A stretch of DNA of 64,000 nt from Stratiformator vulcanicus (GCF_007744515.1 NZ_CP036268.1:3802088-3866087), one strand, 5' to 3'. Numbered from the stretch's first letter, positions 45,034-54,367 are shown. Notes: generated by a model from the sequence alone, not told the origin. Numbers and translations: made by a program.

Positions 45034-45234
45034 CTAGCCGCCGCCAACCAACGTCACGATCTCCACGCGATCCCCCTCCTCTAACACGCACTCGGCGTGA
45101 CGGCCGCGGGGGACGAGTTCGCGGTTGCGTTCGACGGCGAGGTACTTGTTCGACTTGCCGAGGAGTTCGAGCAGGCCGGCGATGGTGGTGCCGTCGGGCA
45201 GGTCGTGGGGTTCGTCGTTGAGGGTGATTTGCAT
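45034..45234 (-). CDS. thiS: sulfur-carrier protein ThiS
   Basis: The 66-aa beta-grasp protein (MQITLNDEPHDLPDGTTIAGLLELLG, then AVERNRELVPRGRHAECVLEEGDRVEIVTLVGGG) ends in the obligatory Gly-Gly, on which the thiocarboxylate forms. ATG 45234 starts exactly where the family begins; the frame extends 123 bp further upstream without similarity. It acts with ThiG and needs ThiF, which is not in this window. Confidence 0.95.
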   Translation of the reverse strand: MQITLNDEPHDLPDGTTIAGLLELLGKSNKYLAVERNRELVPRGRHAECVLEEGDRVEIVTLVGGG

Positions 45235-45403
45235 GGGACGATCAGAGGCTAGCCGCGGACGCCAGACTGCGGGTCTTTGAGCTGTGGCCCATGAACCATA
45301 TCCCCCCCATTTGAGCGTGTCTATTGGCGGCGACCTGAGGTGGAGAGTGGCCCGCACATCGTCCGGGTCGCGTAGCGACTAGAGCACTCAGCTCAATGCT
45401 TGA

Positions 45404-45498
45404 AGCGTTTCGGGGCGCTGCCCATCATCGAAAGAGTCAGCTGAATGCTCTTGCGGCTCTGCCGCCCGGACGTTGTCCGGTCCACTCTCCGAAACGCT
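45404..45498. ncRNA. multi-hairpin structured element, unknown class
   Basis: AGCGTTTCGG (45404-45413) pairs with CCGAAACGCT (45489-45498), and the stem extends by one G-U and one G-C pair. Inside are three hairpins that directly abut: AAGAG/CTCTT (45432-45452), GCGGC/GCCGC (45453-45465) and CCGGAC/GTCCGG (45466-45480). The left part of the loop (45416-45431) is unpaired. No T-run follows, and it does not look like a TPP, tRNA, tmRNA or 6S RNA. It overlaps the last two bases of the exbB stop codon (45497-45499). It may be a leftward 3'-UTR structure, an RNA gene or a DNA-level repeat; strand is undetermined. Confidence 0.4.
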
Positions 45499-46441
45499 AG
45501 CCCGCCTCTTTCGCCACGCTGGGGGCGATCGTTTTCTGATTCCCGCGCTCCCGCTTCCGCTCGCTCAGGCCTTCGCCGGAGATCAAGTGGACGACGTCTT
45601 GGGCGAGGGCGTCCATGTCCATGACCAGCGAGTCGATGCGGCCGGCGAGGTACATGTAGAGGATCAGGCTGGGGATCGCGATCGTCAGGCCGAGGGCGGT
45701 TGTCGAGAGGGCCGTGACGATGCCGAAGGCGAGTTCTTCGGTGCGGTTCGCCCCGGTCGGGGCACCGGCGATGTCGACAAAGGCGATCATCATCCCGAGT
45801 ACCGTGCCCAACAGCCCCATCAAAGGCGTGACGGTCGCGACGCCGTTGAGTACGCGGAGGTGCTTTCGCAGTTGAGCGACCTGACGTTCGCCACCGTCGA
45901 TGATCGCTTGTTCGACCTCGACCGAGGGCTTGCCCCATTTGCGAATGCCATGCGCAAAGACGTGGGCGACCGGACTTTGGTTCTGCTCGCACAAGTCGAG
46001 TGCCGACTCGGCATCGAGTTCGCCCTCGCGTAGCAGATGCAGGAATCGGCTCACGAACGGTTTCGGTATGACCCGGCCACGGCGGAGCACGACCATGCGC
46101 TCGATGCCAAACCATAGCGCGATCAGCGAGGCGATCGCGAACGGCGCGGCGGCCAACGCGATCACGATCGGCGTCGCCTCCGTGAGTTCGGCGAGCGATC
46201 CGAGCGCGTCCTGTCGGTCGATGGCCGAATTCGAGACATCGTCGGGGCTATCGTCCGTCGCGTCGGATGCCGTTGACGAGTCGACGGCGGTCGCCGCACC
46301 GTCCGTCGCTTCGACCGCCGGGGACTCGCCCTCCGACGGATCCTGAGCGACGACCGCCGAGGAGACGGCGAGGCAAAGGGCGAGGGCGAGCCACATCTGA
46401 TGCGGCAAAGCTAAGCGTCCGGTCATCCGTTTCGGCCGCAA
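45497..46441 (-). CDS. MotA/TolQ/ExbB proton channel family protein
   Basis: The 314-aa protein has an N-terminal signal-like helix and a ~50-residue acidic, alanine/serine-rich linker ([19 protein letters not shown]), then three membrane segments typical of ExbB/Tol[41 protein letters not shown] and [25 protein letters not shown]. These couple the proton gradient to outer-membrane transport or motility. Its usual partner ExbD/TolR is not in the window on either side; the next gene upstream is the TPR protein. The linker is a planctomycete feature. ATG 46426 is an alternative start. Confidence 0.92.
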   Translation of the reverse strand: MRPKRMTGRLALPHQMWLALALCLAVSSAVVAQDPSEGESPAVEATDGAATAVDSSTASDATDDSPDDVSNSAIDRQDALGSLAELTEATPIVIALAAAPFAIASLIALWFGIERMVVLRRGRVIPKPFVSRFLHLLREGELDAESALDLCEQNQSPVAHVFAHGIRKWGKPSVEVEQAIIDGGERQVAQLRKHLRVLNGVATVTPLMGLLGTVLGMMIAFVDIAGAPTGANRTEELAFGIVTALSTTALGLTIAIPSLILYMYLAGRIDSLVMDMDALAQDVVHLISGEGLSERKRERGNQKTIAPSVAKEAG

Positions 46442-46579
46442 TTCGAGGTCGTTCGCTTAAGATTCTGATCGAGCGCGTGGGCAAAACGGTAACGACCGAC
46501 GAACCGATGGTCTATGGGAATCGGCCCCAGGCGCGGGGCGGAGACACAATTTGCGGTCGAAACCGGTGCGCAGCTTGCC

Positions 46580-49500
46580 TCAATTACTTGAACCGTCATT
46601 CAATTCTTTCAGACGTTTGGACGCCTGTTCGGCAAAGACGGTGGACGGGAACTCTTCGGCGACCGAGGCGTAAAACTCGCGGGCTTCGGCCGTATTGCCG
46701 AGTGCTTCATCACAGCGGGCGGCCATCAGCAGGGCAGGGGCCTGGACGTCAGGGACCTCGTAAATCGAATAGGCGCGAAACGCCGCATCCCAAGCGGCCT
46801 GCCACTTCTCCTGCAAGAAATAACTCTGGGCGATGCCGTATTGGGCACGTGCCGCCGTCGCAGTCAGTTTTGCATCGGGATTATCGAGGACCTTCTGAAA
46901 CGAACCGCGAGCCTCATCGAATTTCGCTTTCTTCAGCAGTGCTTGGCCGAGCAACTGATCGGCCTGATAGACAATTTTGGGGACCGGATCGAATGCCCGA
47001 AGCTCCTCCACATAGGACTTCACGGCGGCAACATCGCCTTTTTGTCGCTCGACCTCGGCCGAGAGTACCCATGTCCGCGGGAACCATTCGGACTCGCGGG
47101 CGGCATCAGATTCGGGGGTCTCGCGGACGGTTTTGAGAATCGGGCGGGCCGCGTCGAACTCTTCGAGTTGAATCAGCGCTTCGGCCAATTGATAGCCGAT
47201 CGCCGGTCGATCGGGCGCATTCGGAAAGGCCTGAAGATACTCGGTTCCCGATTTCTTGACCGACTCCCAGTCATTGCTCTGCCCGGCGATTCCGACCATG
47301 AGCGCGAGCGACCGCCGTTTGACATCGGCGTCAGATTTGGCCGACGTGGCCAGTTCGCTGAGCATTTCACTCGCTTTGTCGAGACGACCGGCGGCGATTT
47401 CACTTTCGGCGAGCGAGAGTCGCGCGTTATCAGCGACAGGGCTGTTTGGCCGTGCCGCGATCAATCGCACAAAGAGTTCGTCAGCCCGGTCGTAGTCGCC
47501 CGCCTCGTAATGCAGCAACGCCCACTCGTCGAGGAGGCGATCCAAATTGCGAGGTTCGGGAAAGGCGTCGAGGACATCTTTATAGGCTTCGGACGCGTCC
47601 TCCAACTTGCCGGCGGTGCGCAGGTTTCGCGCCAATTGAAGTCCAGAAAGATAGACGTTGCGTAAGGCCGTATCCTGTTCGAACTCCGCGGGCGCCGGTT
47701 TCTCCGGCCGGTAATTTGCGAATGCTTTTTTGTACGCCTGCCGAGCTTCGTCCGGCTTCCCCGCTTCTTCGAGCGACCGCGCGGCCATGTACGCGGATTC
47801 CACGGCGACCGCCGGTTGCAACTGCGCCGCTTGCACCGCCGCTTCAAATCGTGTCGCCGCGTCGGCATATTTGCGGGCTTCGAACATCGCCCAACCGGCC
47901 CCCGACAGCAGCCCGGCCTTCGCCTCTTCATCGGCCAGATCAGCCGCTACGCCGAAGAGTTCGGCTGCCTCCGCGTAAGACTTCGATGCGTAGGCGCGCT
48001 CGGCTAAATCGGACGTCACCCCGGGGAGCAACTTCGACTTGGGATAGTCGTCCCGCAGGCGATTCCAATCCAGCATGGCATCGTCGACTCGACCGGAAGC
48101 CATGCGACTGATCGCTCTGGCGGCGAGCGCGGCGTCATCGAGCGGCGAGTTGCCCGACAGAGACAGATAGGCATCGGCCAACTGATCCGCTCTGTTCCAA
48201 TCCTTTTCGGCAACCAAGGCCCGTGCGGCAAATACGAACGACTCGGTAAATGCTCTCAGCGATGCCTGTTGATCGGGCTCCGCGGACGCATAGGCAGCTC
48301 GAATTTGTTCGGCGGACTCGGCCGCAACATCAGAATTGCCGAGCCGTTCGGCCAAAGCGGCGCGATAGTAATGGGCCTTCATCCGTGTCGGCATTTTCGC
48401 GTCGGACTTGGTGACGACCGTGTAACGATTGATCGCTCGGCCCAACTCTTGTCGTTGCGTTGCCGAAAGGTCTCCGTCTTTGGATTCAATCGACGCTTCC
48501 AGCAAACGGGCCGTCAGGATCTGATTTTCTTGCGATAATGATCCTTCAGGAAACTTCTCCGCGTATGCGGAGGCGATCGAGTTCGCCCTTTCCAGTTCGC
48601 CTGCGAAGAATGCCGCCTGCGCGGCGAAAAAGGTCGACTCTTCCGTTCTCGGGCCGTCAGCAACGAGCTTGAAGGATTGTTCGAAGGCTTGGCTCGCCTC
48701 GGCATATCGGCTTGCGCGGTACTCGATTTCGCCGAGCCGATACAGGCTTTCCGCCCGCAGCTCTTTGTCGCCCTCGGACGAGGCGATTGTGCGGTAGATT
48801 TCCGCGGCCGCTTCCGGCTTCTCCTGCTTTTCAAGCGACAGCGCCGTCCAGTATCGCGCGGTTGGGAACTCCGGGGATTTATCCTCGACCTGCGCGAATC
48901 GTTTGATGGCCTCGTCAAACTGACCCTGACGGTAAAAGGCGAACCCGGCATTGAGCCGGGCCGTGGTCGTCACCTTTCCGGGCGGTTCGAGCTTCGCCGC
49001 TCGATCGAAGAATTCCGCCGCGGCGGCGAAGTCGTCTTGTTCGAATCGAATGGAACCGAGACTGACCAGCGCATCATCGAGGTACGGGCCCGGTCCGCTC
49101 TGGATCAGTTTCGTATAGGCCGAGGCCGCTTCCTTGGGTCGATCGAGTCGCTCCAACGCCCGTGCGAGCCCAAATTGCGACTCGTCCGCGAGGGAACTAT
49201 TGGGGAACTGCTTCAGCGCAGCCTGAAAAATCGGCTCGGCCTTGCCCGGGTCCCCGAGCCGCAACCGCGCGTCTCCCAAGTAGGGCAGGGCCCATTGGCG
49301 CAGGCTGTGCCGGGGATAGGCGGTTAAAAACTCCGAGAGCTGCTCCTCCGCGGCTTTGTAGTCCCCGAGGTAATAGCTGGCTTCTCCGATGCGGTACTTC
49401 GCGTCGGCGAGATTTTTGCTTTCCGGATAGCGTCGCACGAAATCTCGAAGGACGTCGCGAGCCTGCCGCTGCTGATTCAGATTGATCAACGTCAGCCCAT

Positions 49501-49771
49501 AGTAAAGCTGAGCATTCTCGGCTCGCGGATGACGCGGGTTTTGCTGCAGAAATGCCTGAAACCGCTGGGCTGCCTGATCCCAGCGCGATTTCCGGTACAA
49601 GGCGACGGCGAATCCATAGTCTTCGTTCGGACCGCTCGACGCGACCGCGGCAAATGTCGCCAGCATTGCGCAGGTGAGAACGCCGATCGTCAGCCTCCGC
49701 ATGAGCGATGAAACCGGTGATCGATTCAACGTCCGCGGAACGGGGCGGTTGAAATCCGTTGTCGAAGGCAA
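46580..49771 (-). CDS. very large TPR-repeat secreted protein
   Basis: At 1063 aa this is almost wholly tetratricopeptide repeats, for example AVALYRKSRWDQAAQRFQAFLQQNPRHPRA and later RAENAQLYYGLTLINLNQQRQARDVLRDFVRRYPES. Repeats continue to the C-terminus (ARCDEALGNTAEAREFYASVAEEFPST). A signal peptide is present if ATG 49702 is used (MRRLTIGVLTCAMLATFAAVASS); the longer start at 49771 adds 23 residues. Its style recalls BamD/YbgF-type outer-membrane TPR proteins but it is far longer. It lies 138 bp upstream of exbB, same strand, suggesting it scaffolds an ExbB-energised envelope complex (inference). Confidence 0.92.
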   Translation of the reverse strand: MPSTTDFNRPVPRTLNRSPVSSLMRRLTIGVLTCAMLATFAAVASSGPNEDYGFAVALYRKSRWDQAAQRFQAFLQQNPRHPRAENAQLYYGLTLINLNQQRQARDVLRDFVRRYPESKNLADAKYRIGEASYYLGDYKAAEEQLSEFLTAYPRHSLRQWALPYLGDARLRLGDPGKAEPIFQAALKQFPNSSLADESQFGLARALERLDRPKEAASAYTKLIQSGPGPYLDDALVSLGSIRFEQDDFAAAAEFFDRAAKLEPPGKVTTTARLNAGFAFYRQGQFDEAIKRFAQVEDKSPEFPTARYWTALSLEKQEKPEAAAEIYRTIASSEGDKELRAESLYRLGEIEYRASRYAEASQAFEQSFKLVADGPRTEESTFFAAQAAFFAGELERANSIASAYAEKFPEGSLSQENQILTARLLEASIESKDGDLSATQRQELGRAINRYTVVTKSDAKMPTRMKAHYYRAALAERLGNSDVAAESAEQIRAAYASAEPDQQASLRAFTESFVFAARALVAEKDWNRADQLADAYLSLSGNSPLDDAALAARAISRMASGRVDDAMLDWNRLRDDYPKSKLLPGVTSDLAERAYASKSYAEAAELFGVAADLADEEAKAGLLSGAGWAMFEARKYADAATRFEAAVQAAQLQPAVAVESAYMAARSLEEAGKPDEARQAYKKAFANYRPEKPAPAEFEQDTALRNVYLSGLQLARNLRTAGKLEDASEAYKDVLDAFPEPRNLDRLLDEWALLHYEAGDYDRADELFVRLIAARPNSPVADNARLSLAESEIAAGRLDKASEMLSELATSAKSDADVKRRSLALMVGIAGQSNDWESVKKSGTEYLQAFPNAPDRPAIGYQLAEALIQLEEFDAARPILKTVRETPESDAARESEWFPRTWVLSAEVERQKGDVAAVKSYVEELRAFDPVPKIVYQADQLLGQALLKKAKFDEARGSFQKVLDNPDAKLTATAARAQYGIAQSYFLQEKWQAAWDAAFRAYSIYEVPDVQAPALLMAARCDEALGNTAEAREFYASVAEEFPSTVFAEQASKRLKELNDGSSN

Positions 49772-49924
49772 AGCTTACTCCGCAGCGGTAAAGTTCGCGT
49801 CTGCGTGCACTGGGGACGCGGCAGGGAATGCATGAGTGTATCTCCGCCTAAACGAACCCGACAACCCGCGGTCCGTTCCCAAGTTCAGATTCGCCGGGGA
49901 ACGGCTTCCGATCGGCGCAACAAA

Positions 49925-49955
49925 AAACCGCACCGGAGTGACTCCGGTGCGGTTT
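49925..49955. terminator. intrinsic terminator for the leftward lipoprotein gene
   Basis: A perfect 15-bp stem, AAACCGCACCGGAGT against ACTCCGGTGCGGTTT, closes around a single G, with the A-run at 49922-49927 serving as the U-run in leftward transcription. It lies 27 bp after the stop of the lipoprotein gene. It also works, less strongly, for rightward transcripts. Confidence 0.9.
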
Positions 49956-49981
49956 GGTCGAATTGATTTTCCGGCGACGAC

Positions 49982-50659
49982 CTAAATCGGGCCGATCTGA
50001 CCGGCCGGCGGACCGGCACAGCGAATCAGGTGGTCATGGTCGATGTAAACGACTTCGGTCGTCTCATCGGTGAATTCGTGGGGCACCGGCCAACCGGAGC
50101 GGATCGTCTTATCGTAGTAGACGGTGCACTTATAGTGGCATTTGTGAAGGCGGGCCGGCCCGACAAGCGGGTAGAAGCGGCACTCTCCGACATCGTCGAC
50201 CATCGGCTCGACGACCATCCGCACGTTGTTGCGGAACGACTCGGCGACGAACGGGATTCCGCCGCTGATGTCTTCCGGTAACGCCCGGATGACTTCATCC
50301 GGCGTTGGCGGATCGAGACAGAACAGCGGGGCAAACTCGCCCTCGACCGGATCGAGGATCGGCGTGCGGCCGTAACGCTCTTCTTCCCAGAGCGTATCTT
50401 CGATCTGGTTGCTCATGTAGGAGGTGACCGGAATTAACCCGGTCGTTCCCCAGAACTCGCTGAGTGTCCACGTCACTTCGGCGAAGCCGGTGACGATCCT
50501 CAGCCCGTTGAAATACGTGCATCCGCTCATCGAGCCGGTGAGACACGAGAGTACGGCAAGTGCCACGATTCGGCGAAGCAGACGGCTGGGCGTCTTCCAG
50601 AGTTGCATCTTTGCCATCCCCTCAAGGTCGTCTCGGAAATCTTGACTGTCGCCCGACAA
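49982..50659 (-). CDS. uncharacterised lipoprotein
   Basis: The 225-aa protein has a lipobox SMSGC after a hydrophobic segment (IVALAVLSCLTG), so Cys47 would be lipidated if ATG 50659 is used; ATG 50615 would shorten the leader to a more normal length. Mature part: many Cys (CLDPP, GECRFYP, KCHYKC) and aromatic residues, consistent with a periplasm-facing, disulfide-containing domain. I do not recognise a family. A strong terminator follows at 49925-49955, and 276 bp separate it from the BON gene upstream. Confidence 0.78.
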   Translation of the reverse strand: MSGDSQDFRDDLEGMAKMQLWKTPSRLLRRIVALAVLSCLTGSMSGCTYFNGLRIVTGFAEVTWTLSEFWGTTGLIPVTSYMSNQIEDTLWEEERYGRTPILDPVEGEFAPLFCLDPPTPDEVIRALPEDISGGIPFVAESFRNNVRMVVEPMVDDVGECRFYPLVGPARLHKCHYKCTVYYDKTIRSGWPVPHEFTDETTEVVYIDHDHLIRCAGPPAGQIGPI

Positions 50660-50850
50660 CCCGGACGCGCTGTTTCCTACTGGGTTTATCGTTCGTTCGG
50701 GTTACGCAGCTTGTGAGAATCTTGCTGTTTTTTCAGTCTCAGTACGATTCGTGCCTTCGGACCGGGTCGCGCGCTCCCTGGCGGTCGCGGCTAAACAGCC
50801 CTATTGCTCATGACGCGTCGCTCATTGCTTTAACGCGAGGCATCAACGCG

Positions 50851-50884
50851 AAAAAGCGGGTACCCGATGAACGGGCACCCGCTT
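50851..50884. terminator. intrinsic terminator for the leftward BON gene
   Basis: AAGCGGGT (50854-50861) pairs with ACCCGCTT (50877-50884). An inner CCCG/CGGG pair is separated by one mismatch, and the loop is ATGAA. The AAAAA at 50851-50855 gives the U-run on the minus strand. It lies about 50 bp after the BON-protein stop. Confidence 0.85.
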
Positions 50885-50935
50885 GGCCTCTCGCGTCACG
50901 TCATCCGACCCAACGGGCCGGCCATGCCGGAATCG

Positions 50936-52234
50936 TTACCAGTTCTTCGGGCTGAGGAACCACCACCAACGATCGGTCCGGTCGTTGAAGTCGAGGTACC
51001 ATTGGCCGTCATCCCATTCGAGCGTCACGCTCCGCCAACCGAGCGGAACCTGCGGATAGGGATAGAACGGTCCGATGTAGGGCCAGGCACTCGCGGAGTA
51101 CTGCTCCGGATAGGTGACGGCCGCGTAGTTCGGGTACTTGGCGTAAGTCGGCCAGGCGTGCTCCGGAACGCTCGGGTTGTTGTAGACCGGCGAGGCCATT
51201 CCCGGCGGCACGAACTGAGCCGGAACCGGACCGCCCTGAGGCGGCATTCCCATTTGCGGACCCATCGGCATGCCTTGGGCCATGTAGTTCGTCGGCGAGA
51301 CCGCCTGGCCGCCCATCCCGGCCTGAGCGGCCGCGTAAGGATTGCCGTACGACTGAGGAGCTCCCAACTGATTGTTGACCGACTCGACACCCGGAGTCGA
51401 CGAAGCGGCCTGAACCGCCGCGACGATATGAGCCGGCGAAGCGACTTGCCCGCCGAGCGTGCAAACGCCGTTCGAGTAGCGGATTTCGATGTCGTAGCCG
51501 CTCAGCCCTGCCGACTTGAGCGAGGTCGCGACCTGTTCGGCCACTTCCTGATTCGACAATCCGCCGTTGTTGAAGTTGCCGACCTGACTGACCGGCGGCT
51601 TAGCGGCACCAAACTGCGGAGCCGGGGCCGGGGGTGCCGAGGGGTAGTAGGTCGAATCGGCCGTCGGTGTCGCAGCGACCGGCGTCGTATTCACCTGCGG
51701 TGCGACGGGGGGCCGTTGTTGCGCTCGCGGCGTGTACTTCGGCTTGGGCTGCTGCCGCGACTCGGTCCGCTTAGGCTTGTGGGCCGCAACGGTTTCGATC
51801 GCCGACTTTTCACCGAAGGGCGACTGGAAGGCGGCGTTCTGAACCGACTTCGTGGGAGCGGCAGTGGTTTCGGCCGAAACCTGACGGATCGGCGAGGCGA
51901 CGGTCATCTGGTTTGTGACGCCCTGAACGCCCGGAACGCGCGAACAAACCGAGCTGGCCAGAGCTTTCTGCCCCGCGTCGGAGACTTCTCCGACCAGAGT
52001 GACGACGCCGTCCTGAAATTCGATTTCAATGCCCCGGCCCTTCAGTCGGGCGGAGCGGAGGGCGTCGGCAATCGCCTCGGCCATCTCCTGATTGTTCACG
52101 GCGGGGGCAGCCGAGGCTTGCTCTCCGCGACGGAACATGTTGAGCGGGTTCGACAGACCGAACGGTCCGGCGAGGGCCAGCGTCGGGCTCGCGACGAGTC
52201 CCAACGTCAGGACCCATGAGGTCATCTTACGCAT
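50936..52234 (-). CDS. secreted protein with two BON domains and a proline-rich linker
   Basis: The 432-aa protein has a signal peptide (SWVLTLGLVASPTLALAGP). BON domain 1 is at about 45-110 (EMAEAIADALRSARLKGRGIEIEFQDGVVTLVGEV) and BON domain 2 at about 225-295 (EVAEQVATSLKSAGLSGYDIEIRYSNGVCTLGGQV). A Pro/Thr/Gln-rich linker (TESRQQPKPKYTPRAQQRPPVAPQ) separates them, and a Gly/Met/Pro-rich region with a tryptophan/aspartate C-terminus (WWWFLSPKNW) follows. BON domains bind membranes or attach to channels (OsmY-like). An excellent AGAAGGAG precedes the ATG. Likely an envelope-associated stress or surface protein. Confidence 0.92.
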   Translation of the reverse strand: MRKMTSWVLTLGLVASPTLALAGPFGLSNPLNMFRRGEQASAAPAVNNQEMAEAIADALRSARLKGRGIEIEFQDGVVTLVGEVSDAGQKALASSVCSRVPGVQGVTNQMTVASPIRQVSAETTAAPTKSVQNAAFQSPFGEKSAIETVAAHKPKRTESRQQPKPKYTPRAQQRPPVAPQVNTTPVAATPTADSTYYPSAPPAPAPQFGAAKPPVSQVGNFNNGGLSNQEVAEQVATSLKSAGLSGYDIEIRYSNGVCTLGGQVASPAHIVAAVQAASSTPGVESVNNQLGAPQSYGNPYAAAQAGMGGQAVSPTNYMAQGMPMGPQMGMPPQGGPVPAQFVPPGMASPVYNNPSVPEHAWPTYAKYPNYAAVTYPEQYSASAWPYIGPFYPYPQVPLGWRSVTLEWDDGQWYLDFNDRTDRWWWFLSPKNW

Positions 52235-52598
52235 CGGAGTTACTCCTTCTGACGTCTTGCGAGAGGCGGCGGTCCGGCGACGGGCGTTGCCCGCGGCGTC
52301 GACGGAATCCCGTGACGGCGAATTCCTGAATGTCGATCGCCGAGCGGCGACGCAAAAAACAGTTCATGCGCCCGCCGACCGCCGAGGGTGAGCGGACTCA
52401 CTGCCCTCTACATCGGACACGTCGGACCGATTCGGTGAACTTTTCTGGTTGGTTCGGTCGAATCGGCCGTATCGAAGTTGCCGCCTCTAAGGCCGCCCGG
52501 TCGCGGTACGGTGGAGGATTCGCGGGGGCCACGTTATTCTCTTCCGCTTCGGAACTGAACGATTTCATCACCCCCTCGATTGGGCGGGGAGAGGACTT
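52235..52598. other. divergent promoter region
   Basis: A 364-bp gap lies between the leftward BON gene and the rightward basic protein. No gene, tRNA or strong inverted repeat was found; promoters for both directions probably lie here. Confidence 0.35.
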
Positions 52599-53015
52599 AT
52601 GGCACGTAAAACAAAGAGCCGCGTTGACTTACGACGCGAAGCCGAGGCCGCTGAGGCGATCGACGCCGCCGACGAGAAGTCGGGCGTCAAGAAGAAGAAG
52701 AAGGCGACCCGTAAGAAATCGGCAAGCCGGGCACGAACAAAAAAAGAGGCGCCGCGAAAACGCCTGATGTGGGCGATCTTCAACGGCAGCATGAAAGAAG
52801 AGGCCCGTTTCACCTACGGTGAGCGGAAGCAGGCCGACGAAAAACTGGAGCAATTGCGGGCCAAAGCGACCAAGAAGCTCTATTTTATCCAACCGCTCAA
52901 AGTGTCGCTCAGTGACTCGACCGGGACCCTCGAAGTCGAACTCGACGACGAGATGGATACCGACGATGAGCCTGTCAAGAAGAAGGCGAAGACCGATTCG
53001 GACGAGGAAGAATAA
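52599..53015 (+). CDS. small highly basic/acidic protein, unknown
   Basis: The 138-aa protein has a lysine/arginine-rich segment (VKKKKKATRKKSASRARTKKEAPRKR) and an acidic C-terminal tail (DDEMDTDDEPVKKK, SDEEE), with a structured-looking middle (LMWAIFNGSMKEEARFTYGERKQADEKLEQL). The charge arrangement recalls small nucleic-acid-binding or histone-like tails, but the family is unknown. GAGAGGA precedes the ATG. A near-perfect terminator follows at 53060-53095, so it is monocistronic. Confidence 0.82.
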   Translation: MARKTKSRVDLRREAEAAEAIDAADEKSGVKKKKKATRKKSASRARTKKEAPRKRLMWAIFNGSMKEEARFTYGERKQADEKLEQLRAKATKKLYFIQPLKVSLSDSTGTLEVELDDEMDTDDEPVKKKAKTDSDEEE

Positions 53016-53059
53016 GCTCGAGCAGAGCGATTTTCGCGACGACCGAAGATAGTCAACGA

Positions 53060-53095
53060 AAAGCGGGCGGTCAGAGTGATCTGACCGCCCGCTTT
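53060..53095. terminator. strong bidirectional hairpin terminator
   Basis: A perfect 16-bp stem AAAGCGGGCGGTCAGA / TCTGACCGCCCGCTTT (53060-53075 and 53080-53095) closes on GTGA. It sits between the rightward basic protein and the leftward rpsU and can end both. Confidence 0.9.
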
Positions 53096-53164
53096 CTATT
53101 TCAATTGATTCGAACTGATTGCAGTTCGGCAGAATCCAAGCCGCTGGCAGGACTACTGTCTGCT

Positions 53165-53359
53165 CTAATTGCCGCTCAGTCGGCTCAAGCGTGCGCGACG
53201 TTCCGCACGTCGGCGGGCTCGGCGATTTTCGTCGCTGGGCTTCTCGTAATACTCGCGACGCCGCATTTCCTTCTTGATCCCGGCGTGTTCGACCAGTTTT
53301 CGAAACCGCCGAACCGCGTCGTTGATCGATTCATTCTCACGTAACCGCAGCCGAACCAC
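53165..53359 (-). CDS. rpsU: ribosomal protein bS21
   Basis: The protein ([42 protein letters not shown]) is bS21 in full. GTG 53359 gives 64 aa and has GGGAG 7 nt upstream. The frame extends 24 bp to a TTG, but bS21 proteins normally begin at the VRLRLRE segment, so the shorter start is preferred. It acts in 30S initiation and mRNA binding. It is followed on the leftward strand by the terminator at 53060-53095. Confidence 0.95.
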   Translation of the reverse strand: MVRLRLRENESINDAVRRFRKLVEHAGIKKEMRRREYYEKPSDENRRARRRAERRARLSRLSGN

Positions 53360-53458
53360 GCAAATCTCCCGTGAATTGTGCAAATATCGGACGGACCGGG
53401 CGAAAGCTCGGTCAAAATTTCAGCCTACAAGCTAACAGTCTCGCCGTCGTCTGCAAAG

Positions 53459-54367
53459 TCAATCGTCTGACGTCTCGTCGGTGAGTAACCCAAGTTTGAC
53501 TAATTTCTGGTGACACTCATCTCTTTCCCGGCAGCGTTTCAGGTCGCGCCACTTGTCATCCTGGGCTGAGAGAAACGCGTCAGCCCCATAGGGAGGGGTA
53601 TGACCGGAGGCAGCCAGACGGGTGATGACCCCCCGATCCTGATTGGTCAGGAACATCGATCCGAGCCGGTAATCCTCGAAGGCCTCCCACACGACCGGAA
53701 ACAGAGGTTTGACGATTTCCTCCCCGATCATCGCGGCGTATTCACGAATCTCAAGTTGCGCGTGGGCATCCATTCGCAACGCGAGGAAGTGCAGCAAATT
53801 GTGCAGGTCAATCTTCCAGTAGGCTTCCGTGTAGGTCGAAAGCGGAAGGTCTTTGCGGGCCTGTTCGCGAGCCACACCGGCTTCAAGTCGCTGTTCATAC
53901 AGGTGACGGGCCGCGGACTGAAATTCGGTCTCGGAGTCGGTCAGCGCGCCGCCTGCTTCGGTGGGGAGAAACCCTTCGCTTCCCTGTCGGTTACTTTGAG
54001 CCTGCGAACGCCAGGCGTCCGGCGGCGTTGCTTGAGCCGCGTCGATCGCGACCGAGTAGCGTGTGCTGTACTCGTTGACGTTCGCGGTGCGATGCCGAAT
54101 CCATTGCCGCCACGTATCCATCGGTACGCGCACCAGCAATTTCACTTCCGCCATTTCGAACGGTGTCGAGTGGCGGTGCCGCATTAGATATCGGATCAGC
54201 GTGCGGTCATCCGAAACCTTTTTGGTTCCCTCGCCGTAACTGACGCGGGCCGCCTGAACGACGGCGCCATCGTCACCCATCACATCGACGAGACAGACGA
54301 ACCCGTCATCGAGCACTGGAAATTTCTTCCAGCGTAAGTCGTCAAGAAATTGCTGTCGCTCCGACAT
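53459..54367 (-). CDS. thyX: FAD-dependent thymidylate synthase
   Basis: From ATG 54367 it has 302 aa. The diagnostic RHR-x7-S motif (RHRTANVNEYSTRYS) is intact, preceded by LIRYLMRHRHSTPFEMAEVKL. It converts dUMP to dTMP using FAD, NADPH and methylene-THF. The usual ThyX is 220-260 aa; this one is longer at the C-terminus, ending SAQDDKWRDLKRCRERDECHQKLVKLG, which looks like a planctomycete extension. A further-upstream frame start at 54478 is not family-like. rpsU follows about 100 bp downstream. Confidence 0.95.
   Translation of the reverse strand: MSERQQFLDDLRWKKFPVLDDGFVCLVDVMGDDGAVVQAARVSYGEGTKKVSDDRTLIRYLMRHRHSTPFEMAEVKLLVRVPMDTWRQWIRHRTANVNEYSTRYSVAIDAAQATPPDAWRSQAQSNRQGSEGFLPTEAGGALTDSETEFQSAARHLYEQRLEAGVAREQARKDLPLSTYTEAYWKIDLHNLLHFLALRMDAHAQLEIREYAAMIGEEIVKPLFPVVWEAFEDYRLGSMFLTNQDRGVITRLAASGHTPPYGADAFLSAQDDKWRDLKRCRERDECHQKLVKLGLLTDETSDD

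Noticed and set aside
45235-45496. TPP riboswitch upstream of thiS
   Set aside because: None of the conserved CTGAGA/ACCCTTGAACCTGATC-like segments were found on the minus strand; the structured element at 45404-45498 has a different architecture.
45393-46115. 240-codon leftward frame overlapping exbB
   Set aside because: Arg/Pro-rich shadow of the exbB frame.
50867-52219. 450-codon rightward frame opposite the BON gene
   Set aside because: Long only because of GC-rich codon bias; antisense to a double BON-domain protein with a good ribosome-binding site.
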